From NCBI RefSeq assembly GCF_016802725.1, contig NC_052665.1:6820001-6884000 (forward strand): a stretch of 64,000 nt of DNA. The letters run 5' to 3'. The notes below the pieces were generated by a model. The model was not told where the DNA came from, did not search any database, and saw only the letters and a list, made by a program, of their open reading frames with translations. Source of the stretch: Solenopsis invicta (taxonomy: Eukaryota; Arthropoda; Insecta; Hymenoptera; Formicidae). How positions within the stretch are numbered: position 1 is the stretch's first letter; each line of letters begins with the position of its first letter. The position numbers and the translations under genes were made by a program. Shown in pieces: positions 1 through 11,797 of this stretch.

Positions 1-1500
1 ACGGGAGACGCTAAACGGCGATAGAGGTGGGATCTCCACTAACACACTCCGCGCATCGACGACCGCGGCATTTCACGTACTTTCCGCGCGTTCGGGAGCG
101 GAGACGAAACTTCGTACCCACCGTACATCCATGCACAAGCACTCGCGCGCGAACGGGGACGTCGTAATCTCTCGCTCAACGTCGCACAAATTAGAACGTG
201 GCGTCTCAATTAGTTTTCCCTCGTCGATAAAATCGCGCCAAGCGGAACGACGCGGCGGGCACTGCTTAATAATTCCGCTCACTATCACGAAACAGCTCTA
301 CGACGATACCACATTCTCCCAATTACCGTGCGACGTCGCTAATTGCGTAATGTATCGCGGTTTCGTCGAGCCGCGTATCTGCGTGTGAACAACAGCCACC
401 CACCTCTATTCCCGAAAAACCGAGAGCTTCAATAATTAATGTGACGTTTATTATTCACGTCCATCGGTCGAAAATTGTCGTCGAATCACCGGCGATTTGA
501 ATAACAGGCTTGTTTTTCACATCGCGACGCGTTAACGTAAATCGCGATAACAGGGGGAACTTTAGCCTTCGTTATCTGCTGTCGCGCGTTGGCCGTTTCT
601 ACTCAGGCAAATTTCGCATCGTCGTTATCACTCACTCTTCCGACAGAGATTATTCCCCTGTGATCCATATTGATCGATGCAAGGACCGAGTATTCATCCG
701 ATACTACGCGGCGTCTTCGTACCTCTCGCTACGACGACCATAAGCTCGCCGGCGATGCATTAGGCTGGTCGTCGTTATTAATGCAATCCACACGATGCAC
801 TGGACGTTCCATCGATCATACCGCCGCGGTTATTTGCCCCGCGTGCGCGGCTTCACCGCATTTTTCCGGGCTCGCAATTTCTCTTCCTCGGGGTGGAAGG
901 ACTCCGAACGTGCTTCGATAACAGCCGCAAACCAGGAGAAAACTACGCTCTTCCTCCTCCTTTTGTCCGTTTATAGTCCCCTTATACGTCGTTCGACGAT
1001 TGGTCTATACAAAACGCTTGCATTCACGTTCGCGAACTTTGTTCGCCGCGCAAAATGTTGCCGTTCGATTGCGCGCTGACGGGAGAGAGGACGTAGATTT
1101 TTTTTTTCCGACCTTTCAATTGTGCGTCGGCGTTGTGGCCGAAATAAACAAGTTTCGCTCGCACAACGGTAGCGTTGCGACACCCGCGAGACGACGCTTT
1201 TTACGAGCAGCTTTTAATTTTAACATTTCCCTATCAACCGCCGCTGCGCGATTCCCTGCCGAGGCAAATGTAAATTTTGTTTTTCTACCGCGCCTCCCTC
1301 TCTGCTGTCGGTCAGTTTCACCTGTAAAGCTCTTCCGCAGGTGTAATGCCGCCGGCAGTTAAACGCAAACCCACGAGAGACCGTTGATGACGTCTTTAAA
1401 CGTTCAGGGAAGCTGGAAGCTGCACTTCACGCAGGATTTGCATTCGACGAAGCAAAGCACTGCAGGACGGAATTTGCGAGGAAATTCGTACACGTATCCG
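1..1500. other. CpG-rich stretch without a recognisable gene
   Basis: This stretch is rich in CG dinucleotides and GC-balanced, with short open frames on both strands. That is what stop-poor CG-rich DNA gives by chance. No frame shows a domain, a signal peptide or a convincing codon pattern. It could be promoter-proximal or intronic DNA of a gene outside the window, but nothing seen here decides that. Confidence 0.5.
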
Positions 1501-2384
1501 CGACAGATGATTTTCTTATTTTAAGCATTGGCAATGCTTTCCTTATCTTTCTTCTCGGTGAATTTGTTACGTGTGCTTTTTTTTCGCGCGGGCAGTGAAA
1601 GATTATTGCTGAAGAAGTACTTGGCCACTCCCCACGACAGCGAGATGTTCGCGCGGTCGTTTAAAATTTTCAAAATGTTACAATGTCTCCAAACGACACT
1701 CCGACGTACTTGGCGTTCTCCACTCTGATCTCACGGCAACCTCGATTGAATATTGAGCAAATCGTTCGTTGGACGCTCGAAATCTTCCGGCAGGATCATC
1801 CGTTCGATACTGTTTGCAGACACTGCTGCTTCACTGTACTATCACTCATCACTTCGTCAGGGGACCATACGATGACAATTCACGGATCGTTTACGTATCT
1901 CGTTACGCACTATTTCGCATCGCGCTATTCCGGAGGAAACGTTTCTGCGGGAACGGACGAGGACCGAGAACCGGAGGCAAGGTGAGCACACGCACGTATG
2001 ACTCCTGTCAATTCCGGGAAACCGCACAGGGACGGAGCCTGCGGGGTTGAGTTTTCATTATCGTCGCTTTCATCCCGCGAGCGCTCCTCTGCGCTGTGCG
2101 TACGGGGTCCGCGGAAGAGGTCCTCGGAAATGCGAACGGGCCCCTCTCGCGCGTACTTCGCCCCCTGACACCACCAGGAACGCGACGCGCGCGACGCGAC
2201 GGGGAGAAGGTCGCGGCTCTTTCGAAACGGCGATGCTCCCGCGTCGAGGATAGCCGAGGGACTACATTGCGCGAGCGCCACTCGGGCGTCGAGCACGCAG
2301 CCGCCCCGTTCAGCCCGCGGAACTGCGCCTGTGTGCACCCGCGACTCTGCCTCTGTATAGAATCGCTGCGTGTGTATGTATGTT
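1501..2384. other. CpG-rich stretch with one good splice-donor-like site
   Basis: Composition stays CG-rich, especially from 2000 to 2330. At 1979-1987 the sequence AAG|GTGAGC matches the insect splice donor consensus on the plus strand, so 1981 could be the last base of a 5' non-coding exon. No paired acceptor or coding exon was found, and a single donor match is weak evidence. The long open frame starting at 2096 runs into simple repeats and is rejected as a gene. Confidence 0.3.
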
Positions 2385-2422
2385 TATGTATGTGTATGTG
2401 TGTGTGTGCGCGCGCGCGCGCG
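2385..2422. repeat. Alternating purine-pyrimidine tract (TG/TA then CG)
   Basis: Thirty-eight bases alternate strictly between pyrimidine and purine. TA/TG steps come first, followed by a run of CG steps. Such tracts are known to adopt Z-DNA under negative supercoiling and are usually length-polymorphic. It directly precedes a long pyrimidine tract. Confidence 0.9.
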
Positions 2423-2517
2423 AGATTTCCTCCCATAGCTCGGTTGTATATCAGACCGTTCCCCACCCCCGTGAGGGAGCCGCCACCCTTTTACCCCGTT
2501 GCCTATCTCGCGCGCAT

Positions 2518-2690
2518 CCCCCTTTTCCTTCTTCTTCTTCTTTCTCATCTTCTTCTACTTCTTCTTGTTTTCCTTATTCTTCTTCCGCGCCTTATTCCTC
2601 CTCTTCTTGTTCTCTCGTCGACCTTTTTCCTCATCTCCACTCCTTCTTCGTTCTCCGTTTTTTTTTCCCTCTTCTTCCCGTCGGTGCCGG
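2518..2690 (+). repeat. Polypyrimidine (CTT/TTC-rich) low-complexity tract
   Basis: About 170 bases consist almost wholly of C and T on the plus strand, as degenerate CTT/TTCTTC repeats. Translation in any frame gives Ser/Phe/Leu-rich low-complexity peptides, which explains the open frames overlapping it. Such tracts can form triplex or H-DNA, or act as a pyrimidine-rich stretch in an intron. No function is shown by the sequence itself. Confidence 0.85.
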
Positions 2691-2760
2691 GGAAAATCGC
2701 GGCCCCGGTCCGATAAGGACGCGAAAAAGCGCGAATCCGGTTATAACTTATGGCCGAGAT

Positions 2761-4543
2761 AATTAAAAGGAGTTACAGAACGATAATGGAGTGCCACCTC
2801 TGTCATCTTCTTGCGCGACCTCCGTGCACCAGCGAGAGAGCTGATCGTCGTCTATCCGTGCTGACTGGTGGTCGCTGAGGATCACCCATTTCTTAAGTCG
2901 GGTTGGCGAGTCTCATCGCCAACTTCTTGACTCTTCTCAGCTGATGCAATCCCAAAAACGTTCTGTCATCACGAACATTTGACGAGAAACCCGCTGACTC
3001 GCGCAGATAAATGTTGAATATAGAGCACTTAGAGACTAAATTTATGCTTAAATTTTATTTTACTTTTATTTTTTTCTAACGATCCTTTTTAGTTTTTCTT
3101 TGAGTTTTTCTATACACTCGCTCAAAAGTGTTTTGATCCCGTGTTTTTGTACGTATCTCTTTTATTAAAAAAAAATCTTTTAATTTTACTGTATTCCTTA
3201 TATATATAAAATTTTGAGTCATTAAGATTACTATCAAGCCCAACATGTGGACGATCAGGATGACAGAAATTTATTTTTCTCTTCAAAATTTCCATCATTT
3301 AATTAAGAAAGACAAAGTGAGCAAACAACAGTGCATTCGCTAACCGAGTTTAATTATCTTTGCGATTCTAGGTACAGAAATGAACAGTGCGTTCCTTCTC
3401 AGGATGATGGTGAGATACACCGAACGTGCAGAAGGCGGAACGGAATTATCATGTTAAGAATTACGTGTTAAGAGCCGACGAGATACGCTCGGTTGCACTG
3501 AAGTCACGTGTCACTGACTATACCGACCAGCATTGGTAACCCACTGCGGAAAGATCAATAGGCATATCCCACGCGTCTTTGGCATTCCGAGAATACGCCA
3601 AGAATTCCGAGAATATTCCCGTACCGCCCCAGGAAAATTAACCGACGGACCCGCGATCTTCGTCTCTTTACGATATTGACTAGCGATTACGGTGGGTAAG
3701 ATCGGTCCTGGGGATCGCCGATTCCAGAATGAATTTTGCATTCCGTCAAGGGCTCTCGCTAACGGCGTGAGAACGCGAACACTCTCCTGTGGATTATGGA
3801 TCCTCGTAAAGAATCTATAAGCAACGAAACGATCCGGCGGGACGCATATCTTCAGACACGAGATAAATTTATGAAGCGATCGCCGCGGCTCACTCCTGTC
3901 GCGAGGCATGGAAACACGTATTCCCATCACCATCGCCGGGCCTTGTATCTTAATTGTCTTCCATCGAGTATCGATTACCGACGTACGACGATTCGATGCG
4001 CCGCGCGTGCTAAGATTAATTGTTATATCGATCTGCCATGAATTTTAATGCGCGCGGAACTCCGCGGAGTAGTACTACTTGATTAGCATTCGCTTTGTCA
4101 GAGGTAAGAGCACATTACAGCGCTTCCCGCGACGTGTTGTGAATATTGTCGTCGACTTCAAGTGGATGTACCTTTCTACTTCAAACGACTTCCTCTCTCG
4201 CGTCTCGCGAATAATTTCACCGCTTTGTTTCGTCGAGTCATTGCTTTAATTACGCCCTTGTATCGATCGATTAAATCATATTTCACGTTTATTAAAGAGA
4301 TATAAGTCAAATTGAGCGATTATTTAAAAAATCGTTAATTTTATATATTTTTGGGGTATAGTTGGGCTATAATTGGGATATAGTTGGTTTCAAAAAATTA
4401 GATTGCTCATATTTTTATCACAGATAATTAAAAATTATGTTTTTCAAACTTTTGTTCGCTTCCTATTATAACGCAACAATATCTCACTTTTTCAATCACA
4501 GATAGATTATGATATTGCAAATAACAAATACGTGTATTTTTTA
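2761..4543. other. Mixed stretch, no gene seen
   Basis: AT-rich DNA (about 3000-3350) alternates with more balanced DNA (3400-4270). At 4100-4109 the plus strand reads GAG|GTAAGAG, a fair splice-donor match with no partner identified. At 4355-4388 there are three degenerate 11-bp copies of a GGNTATAGTTGG-like unit. The open frames at 3511-3933 (minus) and 3796-4041 (plus) overlap each other and show no recognisable protein features. Confidence 0.4.
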
Positions 4544-4573
4544 ATTACAATGCATCCTTGTATGCATTGTAAT
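4544..4573. repeat. Short perfect inverted repeat (12-bp arms)
   Basis: ATTACAATGCAT at 4544-4555 is followed, after a 6-nt loop, by its exact reverse complement at 4562-4573. The DNA around it is AT-rich. It may be a chance hairpin, a remnant of a transposon centre or a protein-binding palindrome. Confidence 0.75.
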
Positions 4574-5750
4574 CGTTTATATTAAAACGCATTGTTAGCT
4601 ATAAATTTTGAAATCATAGAGATGTACGCGTACAGACAACCTTAAACAAAAAAATATCGTTGATAGCTCCATGAGAGAGATTCTCTCGTGAATTTTGTGT
4701 ACGGCTTTTACAGCTCACACGGCTCGATTGTTGTCAATGGCGAGCTTATCGTTGACAAAGGCACGACCCATACAGACAGATCGATGGTTATATTTCCACG
4801 CATGTGAATTTCGAAAACGTCCGTCACGATTTATCATCTGACACGCGGTAACCAAACCAACTCGTCCGAACCCGCGAATATTTGCGATATTTAAATCTAC
4901 GGACGCATGTCATTACATCATTCACGCGCGTTATACCAGAAAAACCGATATTCGCAGCAAGAATGAAAATTCGAAGCCGCAATGTGTAAATTTCAATTCA
5001 CGAACGGACCTTTGTCGCCCTCCCTCCTCTTCCGTTCACGAGAAGACTGTAATGGCATCGTGACTTTGAGGTGCAATTTTCACGTCCCTTGGCAAAGAGC
5101 CGCCGCTATAGTACGGGATGCCAATCAGTTTGGAATTCACGATTGAGTCGTGCTATCCGTTCGGGTTCAATCGGTATTTACTTCACATTTCCGAATTCCA
5201 AGGATATAATTCCAAGGTCCAACCAACTGTCGAACGACGCGATGTGCGAACGTCCCTTCCCTGACTTTCATACTTCGGACTTCTGTGGTCAAGAACCAGT
5301 AACTGGCGGCGAGTCACGACCGGCGGCGCGGCCGTGAAGAGAGATCAATAGGCAGCACGTTCGTACGTTCGAGATTCCGCGAATGTTCCAAACAGCCCGC
5401 GCTTCCCTCTATCTCGATCCTTCACCGAATTATGGATACAGCGCCGAGTGAAGTGGGCCCTTCTCGTCAAGGGAGAGCAGCGTCTGCGGGACGCAGGCTC
5501 TTGCTGCCACGATTCCGAACCATTATCTAATGCGATCCCTTAATGCGACTCTAATGCTTCCTCCTGCCTCTTCGTTGTTTGACGCATTGTGGGATTTCAA
5601 GCTGTTCTCCCCGATCGATGCACATTTGTGAACTTGGTTCAGCGCAACAATCGATGCGCCGTTGTGTTTTACTAATTCTAGTATGTTGTGTGAAATATTT
5701 CTTCATTTTCGGTTTGCAACGTGAAAAGAACGCTTTTGCCGGAAAAGTGA
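4574..5750. other. Mixed stretch, no gene seen
   Basis: Composition is balanced from about 4630 to 5640, with several short frames such as 5071-5337 (plus). None has a recognisable motif. No RNA gene or element could be supported. Confidence 0.4.
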
Positions 5751-5959
5751 AAAATTTAATTAGATATAGATCTGAAAATCATTTTGTTGTAAATCATCAA
5801 AGTAATTATGTAGGACGTTCAAGCTGATTGCTAGAATGTCAAAATTTTTTGCAGCATTGCTCATCATCGCTTGAATATTCTTCATAATTTTTTTGATGGT
5901 TCAACGAAGTTATTTTCAGCTCTCTAAAATTTTCAGATCTCTATTCAGCTAATTTTTTT
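5751..5959 (+). mobile_element. Foldback/MITE family A, copy 1
   Basis: This is an AT-rich palindromic element. The left arm contains AGATCTGAAAATCATT and TAGGACGTTCAAGC. The right arm carries the inverse of these (GCTTGAATATTCTTCATAA, then GATGGTTCAAC, then TTTTCAGATCT). The spacer reads GATTGCTAGAATGTCAAAA and then TTTGCAGCATTGCTCAT. Outer ends resemble AAATTTAATTAGATATAGAT and its inverse. The right arm has a small internal duplication (CAGCTCTCT next to CAGATCTCT). It encodes no protein, so it would be a non-autonomous element. Exact ends and target-site duplication are uncertain by a few bases. Confidence 0.8.
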
Positions 5960-8395
5960 TTAGATAGTGTAACAAAACCGTTCTTTTCACGAAGCCATAA
6001 AATACGCTTATATTACGGCCGTACGTTTGAAGAGAAGTTAATAGGATTCGCATTTTAAATAAATCGAGTGACGTTGAAATTAATGTAATCATCATTTCTC
6101 CTCCTTTTGCGCTCGAGTCTTCAACCACTAAAATACGCAAGTGGAGTCTGCACGTAGTGCGAATCTCTCGCACCGTCGTGTGTCAGTTGTATTCGCAGCT
6201 ATCACATCAGGCCATCTGGGACATTTAAGGATGATCTTGGTCGCTCCGGGGAATGTTAATGGAATATCTCAGAGATGTCTACATATCGCAGTGCAATGTG
6301 CTCTTGGTTAATCTTGGACAGATTTTACGCGCTCTAGGGACGTACGAAATGTTCCTGTGTCTTTCTATCTTCAGGTACCACATTCGAGATTCTATCCCAT
6401 TCTTTCGCCAGTTTCGCCGAAACGCGAGATGCGCGAAAAACGGAGCGACGTGCACATCGGATGGAGATACGAAAATTTTTGTCTAGAACGAAATATCTAG
6501 TTGGTATGTCTGCGCACGTGCCGGTAGGTAAACCGAGGCCAGATATAGAACACTTACGAAAACCGCAAGCTCAACCGCAAGTTCGTCTATCTAAGGGAAT
6601 TCCGGCGTGCGTAAAATAGATCATTTATGTAAATAATCTATTTTACCAAGTAATTGCAAAGTAGGGTGTTTCCCTTCATAGCTAATTGAACCGAAAATGG
6701 TTCTTACTTATTACTTATACCGATAAATATATTCACTGTGAGACGCTGCGTCTTTAAAGTGTTTCACGCACAACGAGAGAGGGTGAATCAAGAACGATTC
6801 GTCTAAAGGAGAAAAGAGTTTAAGTAAAGTAAATACGATGTCAGTTCCAAGCTTTCGAGTTAGGTGAGAACAAGTTTTACAAGACGACATTCAGCGGTTT
6901 TTTTTGCGAAGAAAGAAAAATTACATACAGATAGAGGTTGGAAATATGTTTCGTCGCGTGTCCTTGGTATTTGCCTGTCGACTAGAAGTTGAGTGCAAAT
7001 AAAGGAAAGCGAACTAAAAAGAGTCGACAAAACATATTCATATTCTCTTTGCTCTTGCACGGTATATAATGCGCCAGTTTTATATGCTTACCGTAATAGT
7101 ATCTTTTTTTCGATAATTTTTCACCATATTTTACGCGTTGTAACGCCGTTAAATTCTCCTGTCATCACGTTGTGGAAACAAAAGCTGTGCCATTTCCTTC
7201 GCGTAATAGGCGCGCATCCATCACAACGTTTGCATGTCCCATTGAGTATTTACATCGCCAAAAGTTCGTAAGTGACCCGATCCGTTTCAGACCGTTGGCA
7301 GTGAAACGAAATCTCGCGAATCGTTTCACGAGAGATGCCGCGTAGGTACCGCCCGCGACCCCGCTACTAGATCATTCATTTTTCTTATCAGCGTCGCGCA
7401 CAAGCTGATACACCGGCTTCCACCGAACGTCGCGCAAACGTAATCCGCAGTCTCCATCCATTGTGACGAGACGTGTGGACCAAAACGAGGTACGGGGAAA
7501 AGCCGCGGGCAAAAGCCATCATCGATCGTTGCTGCGCAACGAACGAAATGGTACAGTGAGTCATATGAAAAAAAAAAGAAAAAAAACAAGGAAAAACTGG
7601 AATACGCCAGCAAACGTTGGTCGCACCCTTTGCTCCAGAGAGACTACGACGACGCGACGACGATAGCGACGACGAGCACAAAAGTGCGCATATATATCGA
7701 CAGTCCGTGTACGCGGTGCACACACGCGTAGATATGCATAAGCAGCGGCAGCGTGTACGTGACGCGTTCAATTTAAATTCAAGACACCGACACGTATCGT
7801 CCTGGGCGACGAGCGCGCCAGAAGATCCGCACGGTAATTCCGCGGCGCTCGTGATAACGCCGTAAGGTCCTTTGAAGAAGTTCGCGCAAGATAGTTCGCC
7901 GTAACGGCGTAACTAACAAACTTGTCGGGGCCACGCTTTCCATCGTGGCGCGAAGACTCCGGAGACCTCTTTGGAGATGGAGGCGTCTCTCATCGGATAA
8001 TTAGGCTCACGGTCCGCACGCCGCGCCGCGCCGGCCAGCAGGACGGGATGAAATTCGGCCGGAAATCGTCGAGGGTAACTGTAGGTTAAACTGCGGTCTT
8101 CGCCGGCTAATTAACGCCGTATAATCATGGCGTGAAACGCGCGCTCGCTGCATTAAGACGTCCGTGCCTCCGTCAATCTTCTCTGCTTGTAGAAAGGTGA
8201 AAATAAACGGTAGAGGGTCTCGACTTTTACCATCGTAAAGCGCGAATCTCACTGAAATGAGAGAGTTACGAAAGCAACAAAGTTTCATCAATATAAAATA
8301 CTCTATTTATAAATTTTTATGTACGCGCGTTTGGCAGAACGAAAATAAAATGGCTGAATAATATACGACACGTACGATTTTGCTAAAATAAATCT
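5960..8395. other. Mixed stretch, no gene seen
   Basis: The first half is AT-rich and the section from about 7400 to 8250 is CG-rich. Overlapping frames around 7326-7865 lie on both strands, which argues for CG-rich non-coding DNA rather than a gene. The plus-strand frame at 7463 would need a GTG start. A run of A/G at about 7567-7595 explains the lysine-rich peptide there. Confidence 0.4.
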
Positions 8396-8582
8396 CAAAA
8401 TTTAGCTGGCTAATACAGATCTGAAGAGATCTTTGTTTGACCATTAAAATAATTACGTTGGACACTCAAACTAATTGCTAGAATGTAAAATTTTCTGTAG
8501 CGTTACTCATAGCGCTTGAACGTCCTTTATAATGATGAGCCAATAAAATTGTTTTTAGATCTGTACCTAGCTACATTTGTAG
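8396..8582 (+). mobile_element. Foldback/MITE family A, copy 2
   Basis: This is the best-bounded copy. The left end reads CAAAATTTAGCTGGCTAATACAG and then ATCTGAAGAGATC. The right end reads TTTTTAGATCTG followed by TACCTAGCTACATTTGTAG, the inverse of the left end with mismatches. The inner arms pair as TTGACCATTAAAATAATTAC with its inverse at 8521-8552. The spacer (AATTGCTAGAATGTAAAA, then CTGTAGCGTTACTCAT) matches the other copies in the same orientation. Length is about 187 bp and there is no coding capacity. Confidence 0.85.
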
Positions 8583-9867
8583 ATACTCTCGCTTTCTCTT
8601 TCCGCGTATCCATTTCTTGCTTGCCCTACATATGCAAAATGGCATTATTACATCAATGAAGGATTAAACACCGCCGGGTAACGTATCATGCAATTTTCCA
8701 ATGGATTGCTGTGGGCGACCCATTTTTCCGATCGCTACAATTACACGCGGATCAAATAGTAGTTTTTGCAGCGAACGGGGCGTTACTAGCCAATTGAGAA
8801 TCCGATTAATCTTCGTTTAATATTATAATACTTTTTTAAAGTTATTATCGCTCACGATCGCGTACATGCGATGTCCCGCGAGGAAAGTGGGTAACGGCGT
8901 TACATGTACATTGCTTATCACCTTTACTAGCGCGATCTTATTCACTCCTCGATCTGAGGCTTTCATTAATAATAATTAGCGCCATGTTATAGCTTTATCA
9001 GCTCAAGGTGCCCGTTCATAGCAATGATTTCTATGGATATTCTCCGCCATCGCTTCGATAAGAACTATGTCATCGTCTATTCAACTCGGATGATTGACGG
9101 AGAGCGCGTCCCGATATAAGAACTATTAAATCTCTAGCTAACCATGTACGCCGAGTCGACGACACAAATGCACATACCACACACGGTCATTATGTCGAGT
9201 AAGCGGCTACCTAGTTACATCGTTGTACAAACGGTACGCCGGCAGTTTATAATAGGCTTACGATCGATCCATCGATCCATCGTTTAGGACGTAAGAGCTC
9301 GTGCCGCGCGCGTAACCGATACCGCCTGCCATCCGTAGAACCGCAAAGCTGGCCGAGATCGTGCTGGTGGTGAGAGCGCGGTGTCGTCTATCCATGTTGA
9401 TTCTATTTAAAGAACGTGTCGCGCGGTGAGACACACCGACGCTTTTCAAGGCAGTTTTCCTCGAAAATTTTATTCCGCGTTTACCCTGCAGAATCCGCAC
9501 GGACAGGACACACGCGCGCGGAACCGCGCGAAGCCGGACGAATACGAGAGAACCGAGACAGGCGCAGGACAGAAGACACCGGAGTGAAATAGGGTTTGCT
9601 ACGTGTCCTAGGATACATCAGTCCTTTCGCGACACTACGCGAATAAAAATGAGAAAATAACTTGTGACGATGGTAAAAGAATTTATAACAGTTCGCGCGT
9701 ATTACGTTTCTTTAAGAATTATCACTACCGATGCGTTTCAATATAAATGTCGTTGCCAACTGTATCACGAGTGATGTATAATACAATAAAGTAAAAGAAC
9801 AGCCTTCGTATTAGCAGAATAGGGACTTTCTGAAAAACAAGTTTTTCACGTAGCTATACGGAAGGAA
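8583..9867. other. Mixed stretch, no gene seen
   Basis: Balanced DNA with no convincing coding frame. The minus-strand frame at 9258-9500 lies in a CG-rich patch and has no recognisable motif. A short direct repeat of the unit ATCGATCC occurs at about 9262-9281. Confidence 0.4.
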
Positions 9868-10067
9868 CAATTTTCCTAAAATATAGGTCTGAAAATAATT
9901 ATGTTGAACCTTTTAAAAAATTGTATCGGATGTTTAACTCGATTGCTGGAATGTCAAAAACTGTTTGCAGTAACATTGCATAATCATGTTTGGAGCGCGT
10001 CCTACGTAATCATTTTGATGGCCCAATCATAAAATTATTTTCTGATCCGTGTCTAGCTAAATTTTGA
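9868..10067 (+). mobile_element. Foldback/MITE family A, copy 3
   Basis: The left arm holds AGGTCTGAAAATAATTATG and TTGAACC. The right arm holds CATTTTGATGGCCCAATCAT, AAAATTATTTTCTGATC and the end GTCTAGCTAAATTTTGAG. The spacer reads GATTGCTGGAATGTCAAAA and then TTTGCAGTAACATTGCATAA. Relative to copy 2 the left outer end is more diverged. Same orientation as the other copies. Confidence 0.8.
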
Positions 10068-11452
10068 GGTCATGCAGTTAAATTTTTCTTTCCGCGTAGA
10101 GAAATTCAATAAGAGCATTTCTTGCGTTACCGACAAGAGAACAGAGGGGCTGAATTTGCCTGTCATTACGGAATCCCATTCGCATGGGATATACAACAAT
10201 ATCCTTTCGCGTTCGCTATCCCGGTTGACATTGCGTCCTTTGGTTATTCTATCAGCGTGCAGAACTTACTTCTCTGAATGGATCAGGGCTACCCTCCCGG
10301 ACCTTTTTTCGATTTGATCCCGCGATTCGGTGCGGGGAACGGTAATCTACGTAAATCCCACCTTAAACCAGACTGGACTTGTATCTGGATCGTGTCCGTA
10401 TTCAGCTAGCGGTTGTTCGTAAACACGTTCGTCGAATTCAGGTAGAGTAACATACGCGTCGTAGAAATATTTCAGTAGCAGAAAATTGAAAGGATGACAA
10501 TGTTGCGCGAATATGGATCAGCACGGAAATTAATAAAACATAAGTTTTAAGTTTTTAGACATCAAAATAATTTTATACAACTTTTGATAATTTTTTAAGA
10601 GTAATACTTTTATTAAATACAATTAGCTCGTTTTTTAAATTGCCATTCCTTGATTATATCGCCACTAAGTACTCTCCAAAATTGAAGCCTTGGAAAGGGG
10701 GAGGAGTCACTGTCCGTTACTGAGTGAGGGTTGAAAGCAAAAGGAAACATCTTATCCCCAGGAAAATGTACGCCGTGGTTAAGTTCCGAGCTTGAACTTC
10801 GCCTATTACCGTATATAATAAAGGGCCGTTATTTTGCGGCGTTCTTATCTATGTGGCAGAAGCGGCGTTGGCTGCGAAATAAAAAAAAAAGCGATGCTTA
10901 GTTTCCTCTGGCAAAAGAGCAGAGGAGAGCTTCCATAAACAACAAGTTTCGTACGTTAATTAGACATTTTGAGAATGAGTTCGTTATTTAATGGCCCATT
11001 AGTAATGTGAGAACTCATTCGACTGCGCGTCTTCGTAATTATATTATTAATTGACAACTGGGCGCGCAATGCTCGTTTTTTATGAAAAAAAAACGTTAAT
11101 CGACCATTTAGATAATGAGCTTCGCGTGTTATTGTACTTTACGACAGTACGTTGTACCTTTAGATTTTAGGGCATCGTATACATTTTACGCTTACGAAAT
11201 TCATCGAAATTGTAACCAATCCGGAATATCACTTGGTGAATCGGCATCCAAAAATGTCTGGCGTCAGTGAAGACTGTCTTATGCAAAATTGGAAGAACTG
11301 AGAATGCAAACTCGCTGCGTCAGCAAATTCCTGCATATTCACGTATTACATATGAAAGATATTCCTCTCGACAAATGCAAAATTTCTGCTGAACCAATTC
11401 CGATTCCCATGATTTTTAAAATATCATTCTAGTGGGTTTTTTTAATTATAAG
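10068..11452. other. Mixed stretch, no gene seen
   Basis: Balanced to AT-rich DNA. A small hairpin (ATCCCAT, loop TCGC, ATGGGAT) occurs near 10170-10187. About 10550-10580 faintly resembles part of a family A arm, too weakly to call. The plus-strand frame 10072-10317 overlaps the end of family A copy 3 and looks fortuitous. Confidence 0.4.
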
Positions 11453-11797
11453 TACACTTGAAAAATAAATATATTTTTTTTAATTCTAAGATATAAAAAT
11501 GTTTTTGCATCTGTTTTAAAACATTTAAAATTGTTTCAATGTTTATATTTAAAACACTAATGTTTATTTCCACTAATGTAGATAAACTTTGATCTCAATT
11601 TAACTTACTCCTTATCTCAGAACTAGAAAAAGATAAAAAGCAAGTTAAACTGAGATTAAAGTTAATCTGCATAAGCGGAAATGAACGCAAAACATTTAAA
11701 GTTGTTAAAGATTTTAGTTTTAAACAACGGAGATAGAAACGAAGCATTTTACTTCAAACTTAATTTTTTAAAATTAAATTTCTATTTTTGAGTGTGC
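11453..11797. mobile_element. Foldback/MITE family B, long copy with nested hairpin
   Basis: The left end reads CACTTGAAAAATAAATATAT. The right end is AAATTTCTATTTTTGAGTGTG, roughly its inverse. The right half in reverse complement (CTCCGTTGTTTAAAACTAAA, then ATCTTTAACAACTTTAAATG) matches the body of the copies at 15720 and 60126. The centre is a long hairpin: arms 11562-11617 and 11631-11686, 56 bp each, match at 46 of 56 positions by my count, with a 13-nt loop. No protein is encoded. The hairpin may be the element's own core or a second element nested inside it. Confidence 0.75.
11562..11686. repeat. Long central hairpin (56-bp arms, 13-nt loop)
   Basis: The arms contain CTTTGATCTCAATTTAACTT on the left and AAGTTAAACTGAGATTAAAG on the right, and they continue with scattered mismatches for 56 bp each way. 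Most mismatches are transitions, as expected of an old inverted repeat. Transcribed, it would give a long imperfect double-stranded RNA. Confidence 0.85.

Noticed and set aside
2096..2716. Longest open frame (206 codons, plus strand)
   Set aside because: It runs through the TG/CG alternating tract and the CTT polypyrimidine tract. The Leu/Ser/Phe and Cys/Val/Ala-Arg runs are translated simple repeats, and overlapping frames exist in other registers.
10540..10610. Possible sixth family A fragment
   Set aside because: Only one short arm-like stretch (CATCAAAATAATTTTATAC); spacer and second arm are missing.
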